In this document: positions 43,861 to 53,483 of the stretch, piece by piece | Layout: each line of letters begins with the position of its first letter | How positions within the stretch are numbered: position 1 is the first letter of the stretch | Source of the DNA: Mycobacterium pseudokansasii | GTDB lineage: Bacteria > Actinomycetota > Actinomycetes > Mycobacteriales > Mycobacteriaceae | DNA length: 64,000 nucleotides | NCBI RefSeq assembly: GCF_900566075.1 | Contig: NZ_UPHU01000001.1 | Coordinates: 6,076,325 to 6,140,324 of the forward strand | Direction: 5' to 3' | Notes under the pieces: generated by a model | Database searches by the model: none | What the model was told of the DNA's origin: nothing | The model's input: only the letters and a program-made list of their open reading frames with translations | Position numbers and translations under genes: made by a program

Positions 43861-44703
43861 GTGTCCAAGGGTCCGCACATCGAGACGCGCGATGCGTGGG
43901 TGGAGTTTCCCATCTTCGACGCCAAATCGCGTTCCCTGAAGAAGGCCTTCCTGGGCAAGGCCGGCGGTGCGATCGGCCGCAACAGTTCCAACGTCGTCGT
44001 CATCGAGGCGTTGCGGGACATCACCATGTCGCTCGAACTCGGCGACCGGGTGGGCCTCGTAGGCCACAACGGAGCCGGGAAATCGACTCTGCTGCGCCTA
44101 CTTTCAGGAATTTACGAGCCGACGCGCGGCTGGGCCAAGGTCAACGGCCGGGTAGCGCCGGTATTCGATCTGGGCATCGGCATGGACCCCGAGATCTCCG
44201 GCTACGAAAACATCATCATCCGCGGCTTGTTCCTGGGCCAGACCCGAAAGCAGATGCAGGCCAAGGTGGACGAGATCGCCGAGTTCACCGAGTTGGGCGA
44301 GTACCTGTCGATGCCGCTGCGCACCTATTCCACCGGCATGCGGGTTCGGTTGGCGATGGGTGTGGTGACCAGCATCGACCCGGAGATCCTGTTGCTGGAC
44401 GAAGGCATCGGCGCGGTGGACGCCGAATTCCTCAAGAAAGCCCAGTCGCGGCTGCAGAGTCTGGTCGACCGTTCCGGAATCCTGGTGTTCGCAAGCCATT
44501 CCAACGAATTTCTGGCCCGGCTGTGCAAGACCGCGATGTGGATCGACCACGGCGTCATCAAAATGACCGGCGGTATCGAAGACGTGGTGCGCGCCTACGA
44601 GGGTGCGGACGCGGCGCGGCACGTGCACGACGTGCTGGCCGAGACGGCGAACTCCGGCAGGGCGCAACAGCCGCTGGCGCAACAAGCGTCCGGGGATGAG
44701 TGA
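43861..44703 (+). CDS. wzt: Galactan ABC exporter ATPase (Wzt, RfbE)
   Basis: A 280-residue ABC ATPase with Walker A GHNGAGKST (68-76), the signature in the YSTGMRVRLAMG segment and Walker B ILLLDEG. The Ser/Gly-rich insert before Walker A and the Wzt-type layout fit the O-antigen exporter class. With Wzm it flips lipid-linked galactan across the membrane for arabinogalactan assembly (Rv3781 counterpart). The GTG start is 3 bases after the bpa stop; the last 8 bases overlap glfT1. Confidence 0.93.
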   Translation: MSKGPHIETRDAWVEFPIFDAKSRSLKKAFLGKAGGAIGRNSSNVVVIEALRDITMSLELGDRVGLVGHNGAGKSTLLRLLSGIYEPTRGWAKVNGRVAPVFDLGIGMDPEISGYENIIIRGLFLGQTRKQMQAKVDEIAEFTELGEYLSMPLRTYSTGMRVRLAMGVVTSIDPEILLLDEGIGAVDAEFLKKAQSRLQSLVDRSGILVFASHSNEFLARLCKTAMWIDHGVIKMTGGIEDVVRAYEGADAARHVHDVLAETANSGRAQQPLAQQASGDE

Positions 44704-45604
44704 GTTCATCGTTGCCGTCGTGGTCACCCACCGGCGCCTCGACGAACTCGCCACGTCGCTGGAGGTGTTGAGCACCCAGACCCGGGCACCGGATCACCTG
44801 ATCGTCGTCGACAACGACGCCGACGCCCGGGTCCGGGATTTGGTTGCGGCCCAACCGATCCCCACCACCTACCTGGGTTCGCGCCGAAACCTGGGCGGCG
44901 CAGGCGGTTTCGCACTCGGCATGTTGCACGCGCTGGCGCTGGGCGCCGATTGGGTGTGGCTGGCCGACGACGACGGACACGCGCACGACACCGGCGTGCT
45001 CGAGACGCTACTGGCATGCGCCGAGAAATATCGCTTGGCCGAGGTGTCGCCGATGGTGTGCAACATGGACGACCCGCAGCGGCTGGCGTTTCCGCTGCGG
45101 CGTGGTCTGGTATGGCGCAGGCGCACCAGCGAATTACCCACCGAGCAGGGACAGGAGCTGCTGCCCGGGATCGCGTCGCTGTTCAACGGGGCACTGCTTC
45201 GGGCCGCCACGTGCGAGGCGATCGGTGTGCCCGACCTGCGGCTGTTCATCCGCGGCGACGAGGTGGAAATGCACCGCCGGCTGGTTCGGTCCGGTCTGCC
45301 GTTCGGCACCTGCCTGGATGCGGTGTACCTGCACCCGTGCGGGTCCGAGGAATTCAAACCCATCCTGGGCGGCCGCATGCACACCCAATACCCCGACGAT
45401 CCCGGCAAGCGGTTCTTCACCTACCGCAACCGCGGCTACGTGTTGTCGCAACCGGGTCTGCGTAAGCTCTTGCCCCAGGAGTGGATTCGGTTCGGCTGGT
45501 TCTTCCTGGTGACCCGCCGCGACCCTAAGGGCTTGATGGAGTGGATTCGGTTGCGCCGCTTGGGACGTCGTGAGAGGTTCGGGCGGCCCGGAGGTGTGGC
45601 ATGA
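44696..45604 (+). CDS. glfT1: Galactofuranosyltransferase GlfT1
   Basis: A 302-residue GT2 enzyme. IVAVVVTHRR starts the nucleotide-sugar fold, and WLADDDGH (Asp91-93) is the metal-binding DxD. The second half has a GDEVEMHRRL acid motif. It adds the first two galactofuranose residues to the decaprenyl-linked linker of arabinogalactan. The ATG at 44696 overlaps wzt by 8 bases and its stop overlaps wzm as ATGA, so these genes are co-translated. Confidence 0.95.
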   Translation: MSEFIVAVVVTHRRLDELATSLEVLSTQTRAPDHLIVVDNDADARVRDLVAAQPIPTTYLGSRRNLGGAGGFALGMLHALALGADWVWLADDDGHAHDTGVLETLLACAEKYRLAEVSPMVCNMDDPQRLAFPLRRGLVWRRRTSELPTEQGQELLPGIASLFNGALLRAATCEAIGVPDLRLFIRGDEVEMHRRLVRSGLPFGTCLDAVYLHPCGSEEFKPILGGRMHTQYPDDPGKRFFTYRNRGYVLSQPGLRKLLPQEWIRFGWFFLVTRRDPKGLMEWIRLRRLGRRERFGRPGGVA

Positions 45605-46443
45605 CGTTCATCGACGCTCAAGCTAGTTTCAAAGCACAGTCGCGGACACTCGCCCGCGCCCGTCGCGATCTGGTCGACGGGTTCCGGCGTCACGAGCTGT
45701 GGCTGCACCTGGGCTGGCAGGACATCAAGCAGCGGTACCGCCGCTCGGTGCTCGGCCCGTTCTGGATCACCATCGCCACCGGTACCACCGCGGTGGCGAT
45801 GGGCGGGCTCTATTCCAAGTTGTTTCACCTCGAGTTGTCGGAGCATCTGCCCTACGTCACGCTCGGGCTGATCATCTGGAACCTGATCAACGCCGCCATC
45901 CTGGACGGCGCCGATGTGTTCGTCTCCAACGAGGGTCTGATCAAACAATTGCCGACACCGTTGAGCGTGCACGTGTACCGGCTGGTGTGGCGGCAGATGA
46001 TCTTGTTCGCCCACAACATCGTGATCTATCTGGCGGTGGCGATCATCTTCCCCAAGCCGTGGTCGTGGGCCGATCTGTCGGTGTTTCCGGCATTGGGGCT
46101 GATCGTGCTCAATTGCGTATGGGTGTCACTGTGTTTCGGCATCCTGGCCACCCGCTACCGCGACATCGGGCCCCTGCTGTTCTCGGTGGTCCAGCTGCTG
46201 TTCTTCATGACGCCGATCATCTGGAACGACGACACCCTGCGCCAGCAGGGCGCCGGACGGTGGTCGCGCATCGTCGAACTCAACCCGCTGCTGCACTACC
46301 TCGACATCGTGCGGGCGCCGCTGCTGGGCGCGCACCAGGAGTTGCGGCACTGGATGGTGGTGGTGGTGCTGACCGTCGTCGGGTGGGTGCTGGCGGCGGT
46401 TGCCATGCGGCAATATCGCGCGCGGGTGCCCTATTGGGTTTGA
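45601..46443 (+). CDS. wzm: Galactan ABC exporter permease (Wzm, RfbD)
   Basis: A 280-residue ABC-2 permease with about six helices. The amphipathic coupling segment WQDIKQRYRRSVLGPFW at about residues 39-55 and the closing RYRARVPYWV are typical of Wzm/TagG-type O-antigen exporters. It forms the channel with Wzt. The start overlaps glfT1 by 4 bases. Confidence 0.94.
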   Translation: MTFIDAQASFKAQSRTLARARRDLVDGFRRHELWLHLGWQDIKQRYRRSVLGPFWITIATGTTAVAMGGLYSKLFHLELSEHLPYVTLGLIIWNLINAAILDGADVFVSNEGLIKQLPTPLSVHVYRLVWRQMILFAHNIVIYLAVAIIFPKPWSWADLSVFPALGLIVLNCVWVSLCFGILATRYRDIGPLLFSVVQLLFFMTPIIWNDDTLRQQGAGRWSRIVELNPLLHYLDIVRAPLLGAHQELRHWMVVVVLTVVGWVLAAVAMRQYRARVPYWV

Positions 46444-46595
46444 GAGCCACGGTGGCGACGTCGCGTCATCCCGTTGAAGTCCGCCGCCAGCTCGTCCCCG
46501 CGACACTGCGGCCACGACGAGCTTGAGCCGGTCGCGATTCGGCGACTATTTGCTCAAGGGCCTCGACGGCGGTCCCGACATGTCATGATGCGGCG

Positions 46596-48665
46596 GTGAG
46601 CTCCTCGCTGCGGGCCCGGACCTCGACCCGGCCCGGCCAACCGGCGCCCGAACGGGCCACGGGGCGCGATGCCCGCGCCGTCATCGCCCGATTGGTGCTG
46701 GGCAGCTCGGCGATACTGTTCATCGAGCTCGTTCTGATCCGCTGGCTGGGGTCGAACGTGCTGCATCTGTCGTACTTCACCAACTTCGTGTTGCTCGGCT
46801 CGTTCCTGGGCATCGGCATGGGCTTCTTGATCTCCCGGAAATCCTGGTCGATCCTGCCGCTGTCCAGCATGCTGCTGATGCTGCTGGTGCTCGCCGTGCA
46901 TCTGTTTCCGATCAGATTGAACCGCAGCGGTAGCGACATCATCTACTTCACGTCGGCCAGCCCCAGCGGCCTACCGGCCTGGATCGTGCTGCCGGCGGTC
47001 TTCGTCGTCGTGGCGGCGCTGATGGCCGGACCGGGCGAGGTGGTCGGCCGCTGTTTCGGCCAACTCGATGCGCTCACCTGCTACCGCTGGGACCTGATCG
47101 GCTCGCTGCTCGGCATCGGCCTATTCACGCTGCTGTCATTCCTGCGGGCGCCGTCGGTGGTGTGGGCGACGATCGCCGCCGTCATGCTGGTGGCGCTGAA
47201 CCAGCGCGGATTCAGGATCGCAACCGCAATCTCGGGTGCCGGGCTGATCCTGGTCCTGCTGGCGGAGTCGATCACGCCCGGCGTCTCCTGGTCGCCGTAC
47301 TACAAGGTGCAGACCTGGGGACACCGGTCGTGGGACGGCGCGACGCTGGTGGCGATCTCGGTCAACGGCATCCCGCACCAAGTGATGGCGCCTGCGGACT
47401 GGATTCTCACCCAGTCCGCTCCGACATACCAGCAGTACCGCGTGCCCTATGAGCGGACGAACACGCTCCGCCTGGATAACGTGCTCGTCGTCGGGGCGGG
47501 GTCGGGGTCCGATGTCGCCGTTGCATTGTCCAAGGGGGCCAAGCACGTCGACGCGGTGGACATCGACCCGCAACTCGTGCAGATCGGCGTCAGGCGCAAC
47601 CCCGATCGTGCCTACTCGGACCCACGCGTCAGCGTGCACATCGACGACGGCCGGGCCTTCCTGCAATCCACCGACGCCACCTACGACCTGATCCTGTTCG
47701 CGCTGCCGGACTCGCTGGCTCTGGTCACCGGCGCCTCGCAGATTCGCCTGGAATCGTTCCTGTTCACCGATCGCGCGCTACGGACGGCCCACGAGCACCT
47801 CAAGCCGAGCGGTGTCTTCGCGATGTACAACGCCTACCGCCAGCCCTGGCTCATCGACCGGCTGGCCGAGACGTCGGCCGCCGCGTTCGGACACCGACCG
47901 TGCGTCGACCGGACGGCCAGTCACCGTGCGGTGATCACCGTCGCGGTCGATCCGGCCAATCAGAAGTGCGCCGCGCCGTCCGCAACGCCGAGCGAGGTCG
48001 TCTCACCCGCCACCGACGACCGCCCGTTCCTCTACTACAAGGGGGGCGCGATCCCGGCCATGTATCTGTGGGCGCTGGCCGGAATCATGCTGATCACGCT
48101 GCTCGCGGTCCGGCTGCTGGGCGGGTCGTTTCGATCGATGCGCCCCTACTTCGACCTCTTCTTCATGGGCGCCGCGTTCCTGCTGTTGGAGACCAAGAAC
48201 ATCGCCACCTTCGCGCTGCTGTTCGGCACCACCTGGCTGGTGAACGCGCTGGTCTTCGCCTGCGTGCTGGTGATCGTCCTGGCGGCCGTCGAGACCACCC
48301 GGCGATTCCGCACTCCACTGCTTCCCGTGGTGTGGGGGACCATCGTCGCGTCCCTGGCCATGGCATACGTGATCGACCCCGCCTGGTTGCTGAGTTGGCC
48401 GTTCTGGCCACGACTGCTCGTGGCCTGCGTGGTCGGGTTCCTGCCGATTTACCTGGCCAACATCGCCTTTGCCAAACGCTTCGCCGCCACCGAGCACGCA
48501 CAGTCGGCGTTCGCCATCAATCTGCTGGGTTCCATTCTCGGGGGCTGCCTCGAATATGGCGCCCTGGTCACCGGTTACCGCAATCTGCTGATCGTCGTCG
48601 GGGTGCTCTACCTGCTCGCGTTCGTGCTGACCCCGAAACGGGACGGGGCGCTGGTCACCGTCTGA
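46596..48665 (+). CDS. Membrane-bound spermidine synthase-like protein
   Basis: A 689-residue protein with about seven N-terminal membrane helices (about 30-230), a spermidine-synthase-like Rossmann domain (about 285-440; VLVVGAGSGSDVAVAL is the nucleotide loop and VDAVDIDPQLV the acidic strand end) and about six more helices to the C-terminus. This is the helix-enzyme-helix layout of fused polyamine aminopropyltransferases. A polyamine function is inferred only from the fold; the substrate is unknown. The GTG at 46596 is used. M. tuberculosis has other genes between wzm and dprE1. Confidence 0.82.
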   Translation: MSSSLRARTSTRPGQPAPERATGRDARAVIARLVLGSSAILFIELVLIRWLGSNVLHLSYFTNFVLLGSFLGIGMGFLISRKSWSILPLSSMLLMLLVLAVHLFPIRLNRSGSDIIYFTSASPSGLPAWIVLPAVFVVVAALMAGPGEVVGRCFGQLDALTCYRWDLIGSLLGIGLFTLLSFLRAPSVVWATIAAVMLVALNQRGFRIATAISGAGLILVLLAESITPGVSWSPYYKVQTWGHRSWDGATLVAISVNGIPHQVMAPADWILTQSAPTYQQYRVPYERTNTLRLDNVLVVGAGSGSDVAVALSKGAKHVDAVDIDPQLVQIGVRRNPDRAYSDPRVSVHIDDGRAFLQSTDATYDLILFALPDSLALVTGASQIRLESFLFTDRALRTAHEHLKPSGVFAMYNAYRQPWLIDRLAETSAAAFGHRPCVDRTASHRAVITVAVDPANQKCAAPSATPSEVVSPATDDRPFLYYKGGAIPAMYLWALAGIMLITLLAVRLLGGSFRSMRPYFDLFFMGAAFLLLETKNIATFALLFGTTWLVNALVFACVLVIVLAAVETTRRFRTPLLPVVWGTIVASLAMAYVIDPAWLLSWPFWPRLLVACVVGFLPIYLANIAFAKRFAATEHAQSAFAINLLGSILGGCLEYGALVTGYRNLLIVVGVLYLLAFVLTPKRDGALVTV

Positions 48666-49402
48666 CCCCCGGCCGCCTTGCCGCACCCACGTTGAGATGC
48701 ATTGCACCAGAAGCGATACCGACGTCGGTGGTGCATCGCCACCGTTTCGGTCACGTTCGGCGGCTGGACGGTCACCCCGCACCTGCAAGGGCGGTCCGCC
48801 GGCGATTTGGCGGATGTGGTGTCCGGCGCAGCTCCCGCCTACGACCTCACCCGTTGTCCGGCCCGGGTGGTCGGGATCGAGATTGCCGGACCCGGTTCCC
48901 GACCCGTCCGAGCCACCTGCGATTGTCGCCCGGCTACCGCGCGCGGCCCGCCCCGGGCGCGGACGTCGAAAGGCAGCTGAGCGTCTTCGGTTTCGCCGAC
49001 GCCGCGATACCGCCCAACTGCCTGCCGGCCACGAGCCGGCGGTCGTGGCCGCGGCGGCCGATCGTCAACCGGAGCGGAACTGAGTCATCAACGGCGGCAA
49101 CGATTCCCGATCCGATCACTATACAGGCCGGCGGATCGGTGGCGGAATCGATACTGGCGGCGGGTAACGGCCCACATCCGAGCAGCAGTTTTCGTTCGAA
49201 TCGCTCGACCAGGTATCACGCGACGACCGCCGCGGGCAGCGGTGTGTCGCGTGCGGCGGGTCGGCGTCCGCCGCTTCACCGGCCAGCTGATAGGGAGCTT
49301 CGATCGTCCTATCTGCGCCCACTTTTCGTCACCGGCCAGCCGCGGGGCTGACTACGGCCGAAAAACTCGACGCCGTGCCCCCTGAAGGAGCAGGATGCCT
49401 TC
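48666..49402 (+). other. Gene-free, probably decayed coding interval
   Basis: About 740 bases hold no supported gene. In one frame, about 48750-48970 encodes GGWTVTPHLQGRSAGDLADVV and a PARVVGIEIAGPGS stretch that look protein-like, then a second frame continues QLSVFGFADAA. No family is recognised, and both run into stops. I read this as the decayed remains of a gene once located between wzm and the NfeD/flotillin pair, or as chance. Confidence 0.4.
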
Positions 49403-49636
49403 GTGAGCGACGCCTCGGTGATCGGTTGCGTTGGGACGTTGATCGTGGCGACCAGAGGCGCAGACGGTCCTGGCGAGGTCATACTTTCGGTGCGGGGCAC
49501 CAGGGAGGCATTCCTGGCCCGCTCTGACGAACCATTGCCGAAGGGCACCAACGTGCTTGTGGTTGGGGTTCGGGGTGCGAGAACGGTCATCGTCGAGCCC
49601 TGGACCCAGATGGTGGCGACCGAACTTTTTTCGTAG
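49403..49636 (+). CDS. NfeD-like OB-fold protein (77 aa)
   Basis: A 77-residue protein made almost entirely of beta strands: CVGTLIVATRGADGPGEVIL, then GTREAFLARS and GTNVLVVGVRGARTVIVEPW. This matches the C-terminal soluble domain of NfeD proteins, whose genes usually sit upstream of a flotillin/SPFH gene as here. The membrane helices of longer NfeD proteins are absent. The GTG start has AAGGAG about 12 bases upstream. It ends 28 bases before the flotillin gene. Confidence 0.8.
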   Translation: MSDASVIGCVGTLIVATRGADGPGEVILSVRGTREAFLARSDEPLPKGTNVLVVGVRGARTVIVEPWTQMVATELFS

Positions 49637-49664
49637 AAATCGCGAAAGTGTAAGGAGTCCAACG

Positions 49665-50801
49665 ATGCTCGGCTACAAGGTGCCCGCTCCAGACGAGGCG
49701 ATGCTGATCTCCGGCGGAAAGGTCAAGGGCAACGTCCCCTTCCGGGTCGTCACTGGCCACGGCGCATTCGTCGTCCCCTTCTTCCGAAAGGCCGCCTTCC
49801 TGACGTTGGCCATGTGCGAGGCCGAAGTCGCCGAAAAGTGCGTCACCCAGCAGGGCATCACGCTCAACGTCCGGGCGGTGATCGCGTTCAAGGTGGGCAA
49901 CGACACCGAGAGCATCATCGCCGCGGCGCAACGGTTCCTGTCCGAGCAAGACCAGATGTCGGTGCTTACCGGCCGGATCTTCGCCGGTCACCTGCGCTCG
50001 ATCATCGGCTCTATGACCGTCGAGGAGATCATCCGCGAGCGCCAGAAGCTGGCCACCGAGGTGCTCGACGGCTCCAAAGAAGAGATGGCCCGCATCGGGC
50101 TGACCGTCGACGCGCTGCAAATCCAGTCCATCGACGACGACGGACTCGGCTACATCGACGCGATGTCGGCGCCGCATAACGCCGCGATCCAGCAGCAGGC
50201 CCAGATCGCTCAAGCACAGGCCAACCAGGCGGCCGCCGAAGCCGAGCAGGAATCGCAGCGCAAGCAGGCCGAGTTCGCCCGGCAAACCGCCATCGTCAAG
50301 GCGCAATACAAGGCCGAGATCGACAAGGCGCAAGCAGAGGCCGCGCAGGCCGGTCCGCTGGCCGAAGCCCAGGCCCAGCGAGAGGTGCTGGAAATGCGGA
50401 CCGAATTGGCCCAGCGCGCCGCCGAACTGCGCCAGCAGGAACTGGTCGCCGAGGTGGTCAAGCCGGCGGAGGCCGAAGCCGAACGGGTCCGGATCCTGGC
50501 CGTCGCCGACGCGGAGAAAATGAAGATCCAGGCCGAGGCGGCGGCGTCGCACAATCGGGTGGCACTCGACCGGATGCTCATCGACCAGCTGCCGGTGATC
50601 GTGGAGAAGGCCGCCCGAGGCCTGGCGGGGGCGAATCTGACCGTGCTCAACGGCGCCGAAGGGCTCAGCCAGGTGGCCGCCGGGCTGGTTTCGCAGGGTG
50701 TGGCCATCTTCGACGCACTGCGCGGCGGAACACTGGACTACGACGAGGACACGGACAACGTGGTGTCGCCGCTGACCGGAGGTGCCAAAGAAGGTGCCTA
50801 A
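49665..50801 (+). CDS. Flotillin-like SPFH protein
   Basis: A 378-residue SPFH/flotillin protein. An SPFH (band 7) domain (about 15-175, with VTQQGITLNVRAVIAFKV and LEGSLRS-like HLRSIIGSMTVEEII) is followed by a long Ala/Glu/Gln-rich coiled coil (180-325) and a short flexible tail. It scaffolds membrane microdomains. No N-terminal membrane helix is visible, so attachment is probably peripheral. The ATG at 49665 with AAGGAG 8 bases before it fixes the start. It is preceded by the NfeD-like gene, its usual partner. Confidence 0.9.
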   Translation: MLGYKVPAPDEAMLISGGKVKGNVPFRVVTGHGAFVVPFFRKAAFLTLAMCEAEVAEKCVTQQGITLNVRAVIAFKVGNDTESIIAAAQRFLSEQDQMSVLTGRIFAGHLRSIIGSMTVEEIIRERQKLATEVLDGSKEEMARIGLTVDALQIQSIDDDGLGYIDAMSAPHNAAIQQQAQIAQAQANQAAAEAEQESQRKQAEFARQTAIVKAQYKAEIDKAQAEAAQAGPLAEAQAQREVLEMRTELAQRAAELRQQELVAEVVKPAEAEAERVRILAVADAEKMKIQAEAAASHNRVALDRMLIDQLPVIVEKAARGLAGANLTVLNGAEGLSQVAAGLVSQGVAIFDALRGGTLDYDEDTDNVVSPLTGGAKEGA

Positions 50802-50819
50802 CCACCTGACGGCACGCCG

Positions 50820-50844
50820 CATCGGGCGGCAGGGCCGCCCGATG
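50820..50844 (+). terminator. Strong hairpin after the flotillin gene
   Basis: CATCGGGCGGC and GCCGCCCGATG form a perfect 11-bp stem around an AGG loop, 19 bases after the flotillin stop. There is no T-run, the form common for mycobacterial intrinsic terminators. It separates the NfeD/flotillin unit from the Rv3788-like gene. Confidence 0.75.
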
Positions 50845-50991
50845 GTTAACGGCGCGAATAACCGGCTATATCCGCTTGGCGAATATCAGTGACGGCTAGC
50901 CGTTGGTGGTGTAACACTGAAACGCCACGATTGCCGATGAGCAATCGGCACACGGCACCTACCGGCAACCTGGGGCGAAAGGTCTGCGGAC

Positions 50992-51477
50992 GTGAGCGAG
51001 GAAGTCCAATCAACGGGGCTGGCGGAAGCGGCACGCGATCACCTCGCCGCCGAGCTGGCCAGGCTACGGCAACGCCACGACCGCCTCGAGATCGAAGTCA
51101 AGAACGACCGCGGCATGGTCGGCGACCACGGGGACGCCGCCGAGGCAATCCAGCGCGCCGACGAGCTGGCCGTCCTCGCGGACCGGATCAACGAACTGGA
51201 CCGGCGGCTCAAGTCCGGGCCGCTGCGCGACACCGGGTCCGACGCACTGCCCGGTGGCACCGAGGTGACGTTGCGGTTTCCCGACGGTGAGGTCGTCACG
51301 ATGCACGTGATCTCCATCATCGAAGAGAGCCCCGAAGGCCACGAAGCGGAAACGCTGACCGCCAACAGCCCGCTCGGTCAGGCGCTCGCCGGGCGTCAAC
51401 CCGGCGACACCGTCACCTACTCCACCCCCCGGGGGCCCAGTCAGGTCGAGCTGATCGCAATGAAGTTGCCCACCTGA
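50992..51477 (+). CDS. GreA-like transcription factor (Rv3788-like)
   Basis: A 161-residue protein. The N-terminal coiled coil (about 10-75, with [16 protein letters not shown]) and the C-terminal FKBP-like Gre domain (about 90-161, [17 protein letters not shown]) match Gre-type secondary-channel factors. In Rv3788-type proteins the acidic tip of the coiled coil that stimulates RNA cleavage differs, and they compete for RNA polymerase instead. The GTG start has CGAAAGG upstream. The gene order before dprE1 is conserved with M. tuberculosis. Confidence 0.88.
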   Translation: MSEEVQSTGLAEAARDHLAAELARLRQRHDRLEIEVKNDRGMVGDHGDAAEAIQRADELAVLADRINELDRRLKSGPLRDTGSDALPGGTEVTLRFPDGEVVTMHVISIIEESPEGHEAETLTANSPLGQALAGRQPGDTVTYSTPRGPSQVELIAMKLPT

Positions 51478-51541
51478 TCGGCTGACGCACGGAAACGGAA
51501 GGTACCCGGGGCGCGGGCCGGCCCGGTTAGACTTCCCCCCG

Positions 51542-51979
51542 ATGATCCCGCCCGAGCCTGATGCCGCGCCCACGCGCGAGCACCATCAGCACCTGCATCT
51601 GACGACCCAGATGGTGCGTTTCGTCGTCACCGGCGGTTTCGCGGCGATCGTCGACTTCAGCGTCTACGTGGCGCTGTACAAAGGGGTGGGCCTGCAGGTT
51701 GACCTGTCGAAGTTCATCAGCGTCGTGGTCGGCACCATCACCGCCTACCTGATCAACCGCCGATGGACCTTCCAGGCCTCGCCGAGCAGGGCGCGGTTCG
51801 CCGCGGTTATGGGCCTTTACGGGGTCACCTTCGCCGTGCAGGTCGGGCTCAACCATCTGTGCCTGGCGCTGTTGCACTACCGGGGGTGGGCGATACCCGT
51901 CGCGTTCGTGATCGCGCAGGGCACCGCCACGGTGATCAACTTCGTCGTGCAGCGAGCGGTGATCTTCCGGATCCGCTGA
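51542..51979 (+). CDS. GtrA-like membrane protein (Rv3789-like)
   Basis: A 145-residue protein with four membrane helices from about residue 23 on: [19 protein letters not shown], then others ending [19 protein letters not shown]. The GtrA motif NRRWTF and the ending VQRAVIFR are present. The M. tuberculosis protein is annotated from the internal methionine equivalent to 51611 (122 residues here); I keep the longer start because it is the first in frame. It has been linked to decaprenyl-phosphoryl-arabinose handling and recruitment of AftA; its location just before dprE1 agrees with that. Confidence 0.9.
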   Translation: MIPPEPDAAPTREHHQHLHLTTQMVRFVVTGGFAAIVDFSVYVALYKGVGLQVDLSKFISVVVGTITAYLINRRWTFQASPSRARFAAVMGLYGVTFAVQVGLNHLCLALLHYRGWAIPVAFVIAQGTATVINFVVQRAVIFRIR

Positions 51980-52090
51980 GCGGACTGCGGCCGGATCGAT
52001 GGTCGGCATTGCACACTCGATCGAGCTACCTCCGCTGCCGGACGTCGGCGTCCCGCAGCGTCACCGCGGGAGGCGGTACCCTCTTTGACG

Positions 52091-53473
52091 ATGTCGAGCA
52101 ACGCCAGTTCCCCCACCCCCACCCGGCTGACCGGGTGGGGCCGCACCGCGCCGTCGGTGGCCGAGGTGCTGCGCACTCCCGATCCGGAAGTGATCGCCAA
52201 GGCGGTGGTCCGGGCGGCCGACTCCGGTACCCGGGGTGTGATCGCCCGCGGCCTGGGCCGTTCCTACGGCGACAACGCGCAAAACGGCGGCGGCTTGGTG
52301 ATCGACATGAGCGGGCTGAAAAACATCCACTCCATCAGCGCCGACACCAAGCTGGCCGACGTCGACGCCGGCGTCAACCTCGACCAGCTGATGAAGGCCG
52401 CCCTGCCGTTCGGGCTGTGGGTGCCGGTACTGCCCGGCACCCGGCAAGTCACGATCGGTGGCGCGATCGCCTGCGACATCCACGGCAAGAACCACCACAG
52501 CGCGGGCAGCTTCGGCAACCATGTGCGGTCGATGGACCTGCTGCTGGCGAACGGCGAGGTCCGGCGGGTCACCCCGGATGGCGACGAGGCCGAGTTGTTC
52601 TGGGCCACCGTCGGCGGCAACGGGCTGACCGGGATCATCCTGCGCGCCACCATCGAGATGACCCCCACCGAGACCGCGTACTTCATCGCCGACGGTGACG
52701 TCACCGCCACCCTGGACGAAACCATCGCCCTGCACAGCGACGGCAGCGAAGCCGCCTACACCTATTCCAGCGCCTGGTTCGACGCGATCAGCGCCCCCCC
52801 GAAGCTGGGCCGAGCGGCGGTGTCTCGCGGCTGTCTGGCCAAACTCGACCAGCTGCCCGATAAGCTGCGACGCAATCCGCTGAAATTCGATGCGCCCCAG
52901 CTACTTACGTTCCCTGACGTGTTCCCTAACGGGCTGGCCAACAAGTACACCTTCGGGCCGATCGGCGAGCTGTGGTATCGCAAGTCCGGAACCTACCGCG
53001 GCAAGATCCAGAACCTGACGCAGTTCTACCACCCTCTGGACATGTTCGGTGAATGGAACCGCGCCTACGGTCCGGCGGGTTTTCTGCAGTACCAGTTCGT
53101 GATTCCCACCGAGGCGGTCGACGAGTTCAAGAAGATCATCCGCGACATCCAGGCCAGCGGCCACTACTCGTTTCTCAACGTGTTCAAGTTGTTCGGCCCT
53201 GGCAACCGGGCGCCGCTGAGCTTTCCGATCCCGGGCTGGAACATCTGCGTCGACTTCCCGATCAAGGCCGGCCTCAACGAGTTCGTCAGCGAACTCGACC
53301 GCCGGGTACTGGAATTCGGCGGCCGGCTCTACACCGCCAAGGATTCCCGCACCACCGCCGAAACCTTCCACGCCATGTATCCGCGTATCGACGAATGGAT
53401 TGCCGTGCGCCGCAAGGTCGACCCGCTGCGGGTGTTCGCCTCCGACATGGCCCGACGTTTGGAGCTGCTCTAG
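52091..53473 (+). CDS. dprE1: Decaprenylphosphoryl-ribose oxidase DprE1
   Basis: A 460-residue flavoenzyme. The FAD domain ([15 protein letters not shown] at about 52-66 and the HGKNHHSAG loop) and the C-terminal substrate domain are complete. Cys386, in GWNICVDFP, corresponds to M. tuberculosis Cys387, the residue attacked by benzothiazinones. It oxidises decaprenylphosphoryl-ribose; DprE2 reduces the product to the arabinose donor. The ATG at 52091 is used; a TTG 6 bases upstream is less likely. It is the first of the dprE1-dprE2-aftA-embC run. Confidence 0.96.
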   Translation: MSSNASSPTPTRLTGWGRTAPSVAEVLRTPDPEVIAKAVVRAADSGTRGVIARGLGRSYGDNAQNGGGLVIDMSGLKNIHSISADTKLADVDAGVNLDQLMKAALPFGLWVPVLPGTRQVTIGGAIACDIHGKNHHSAGSFGNHVRSMDLLLANGEVRRVTPDGDEAELFWATVGGNGLTGIILRATIEMTPTETAYFIADGDVTATLDETIALHSDGSEAAYTYSSAWFDAISAPPKLGRAAVSRGCLAKLDQLPDKLRRNPLKFDAPQLLTFPDVFPNGLANKYTFGPIGELWYRKSGTYRGKIQNLTQFYHPLDMFGEWNRAYGPAGFLQYQFVIPTEAVDEFKKIIRDIQASGHYSFLNVFKLFGPGNRAPLSFPIPGWNICVDFPIKAGLNEFVSELDRRVLEFGGRLYTAKDSRTTAETFHAMYPRIDEWIAVRRKVDPLRVFASDMARRLELL

Positions 53474-53483
53474 ATGGTGTGCA

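Noticed and set aside
41319..44699. An open frame of more than 1,100 codons on the plus strand
   Set aside because: It runs in a different frame through Rv3779-like, bpa and wzt, all of which have clear motifs; it is a GC-driven shadow.
49587..50822. A 411-residue frame opposite the flotillin gene
   Set aside because: It is antisense to an SPFH protein with a strong ribosome site and coiled coil; no motifs on the minus strand.
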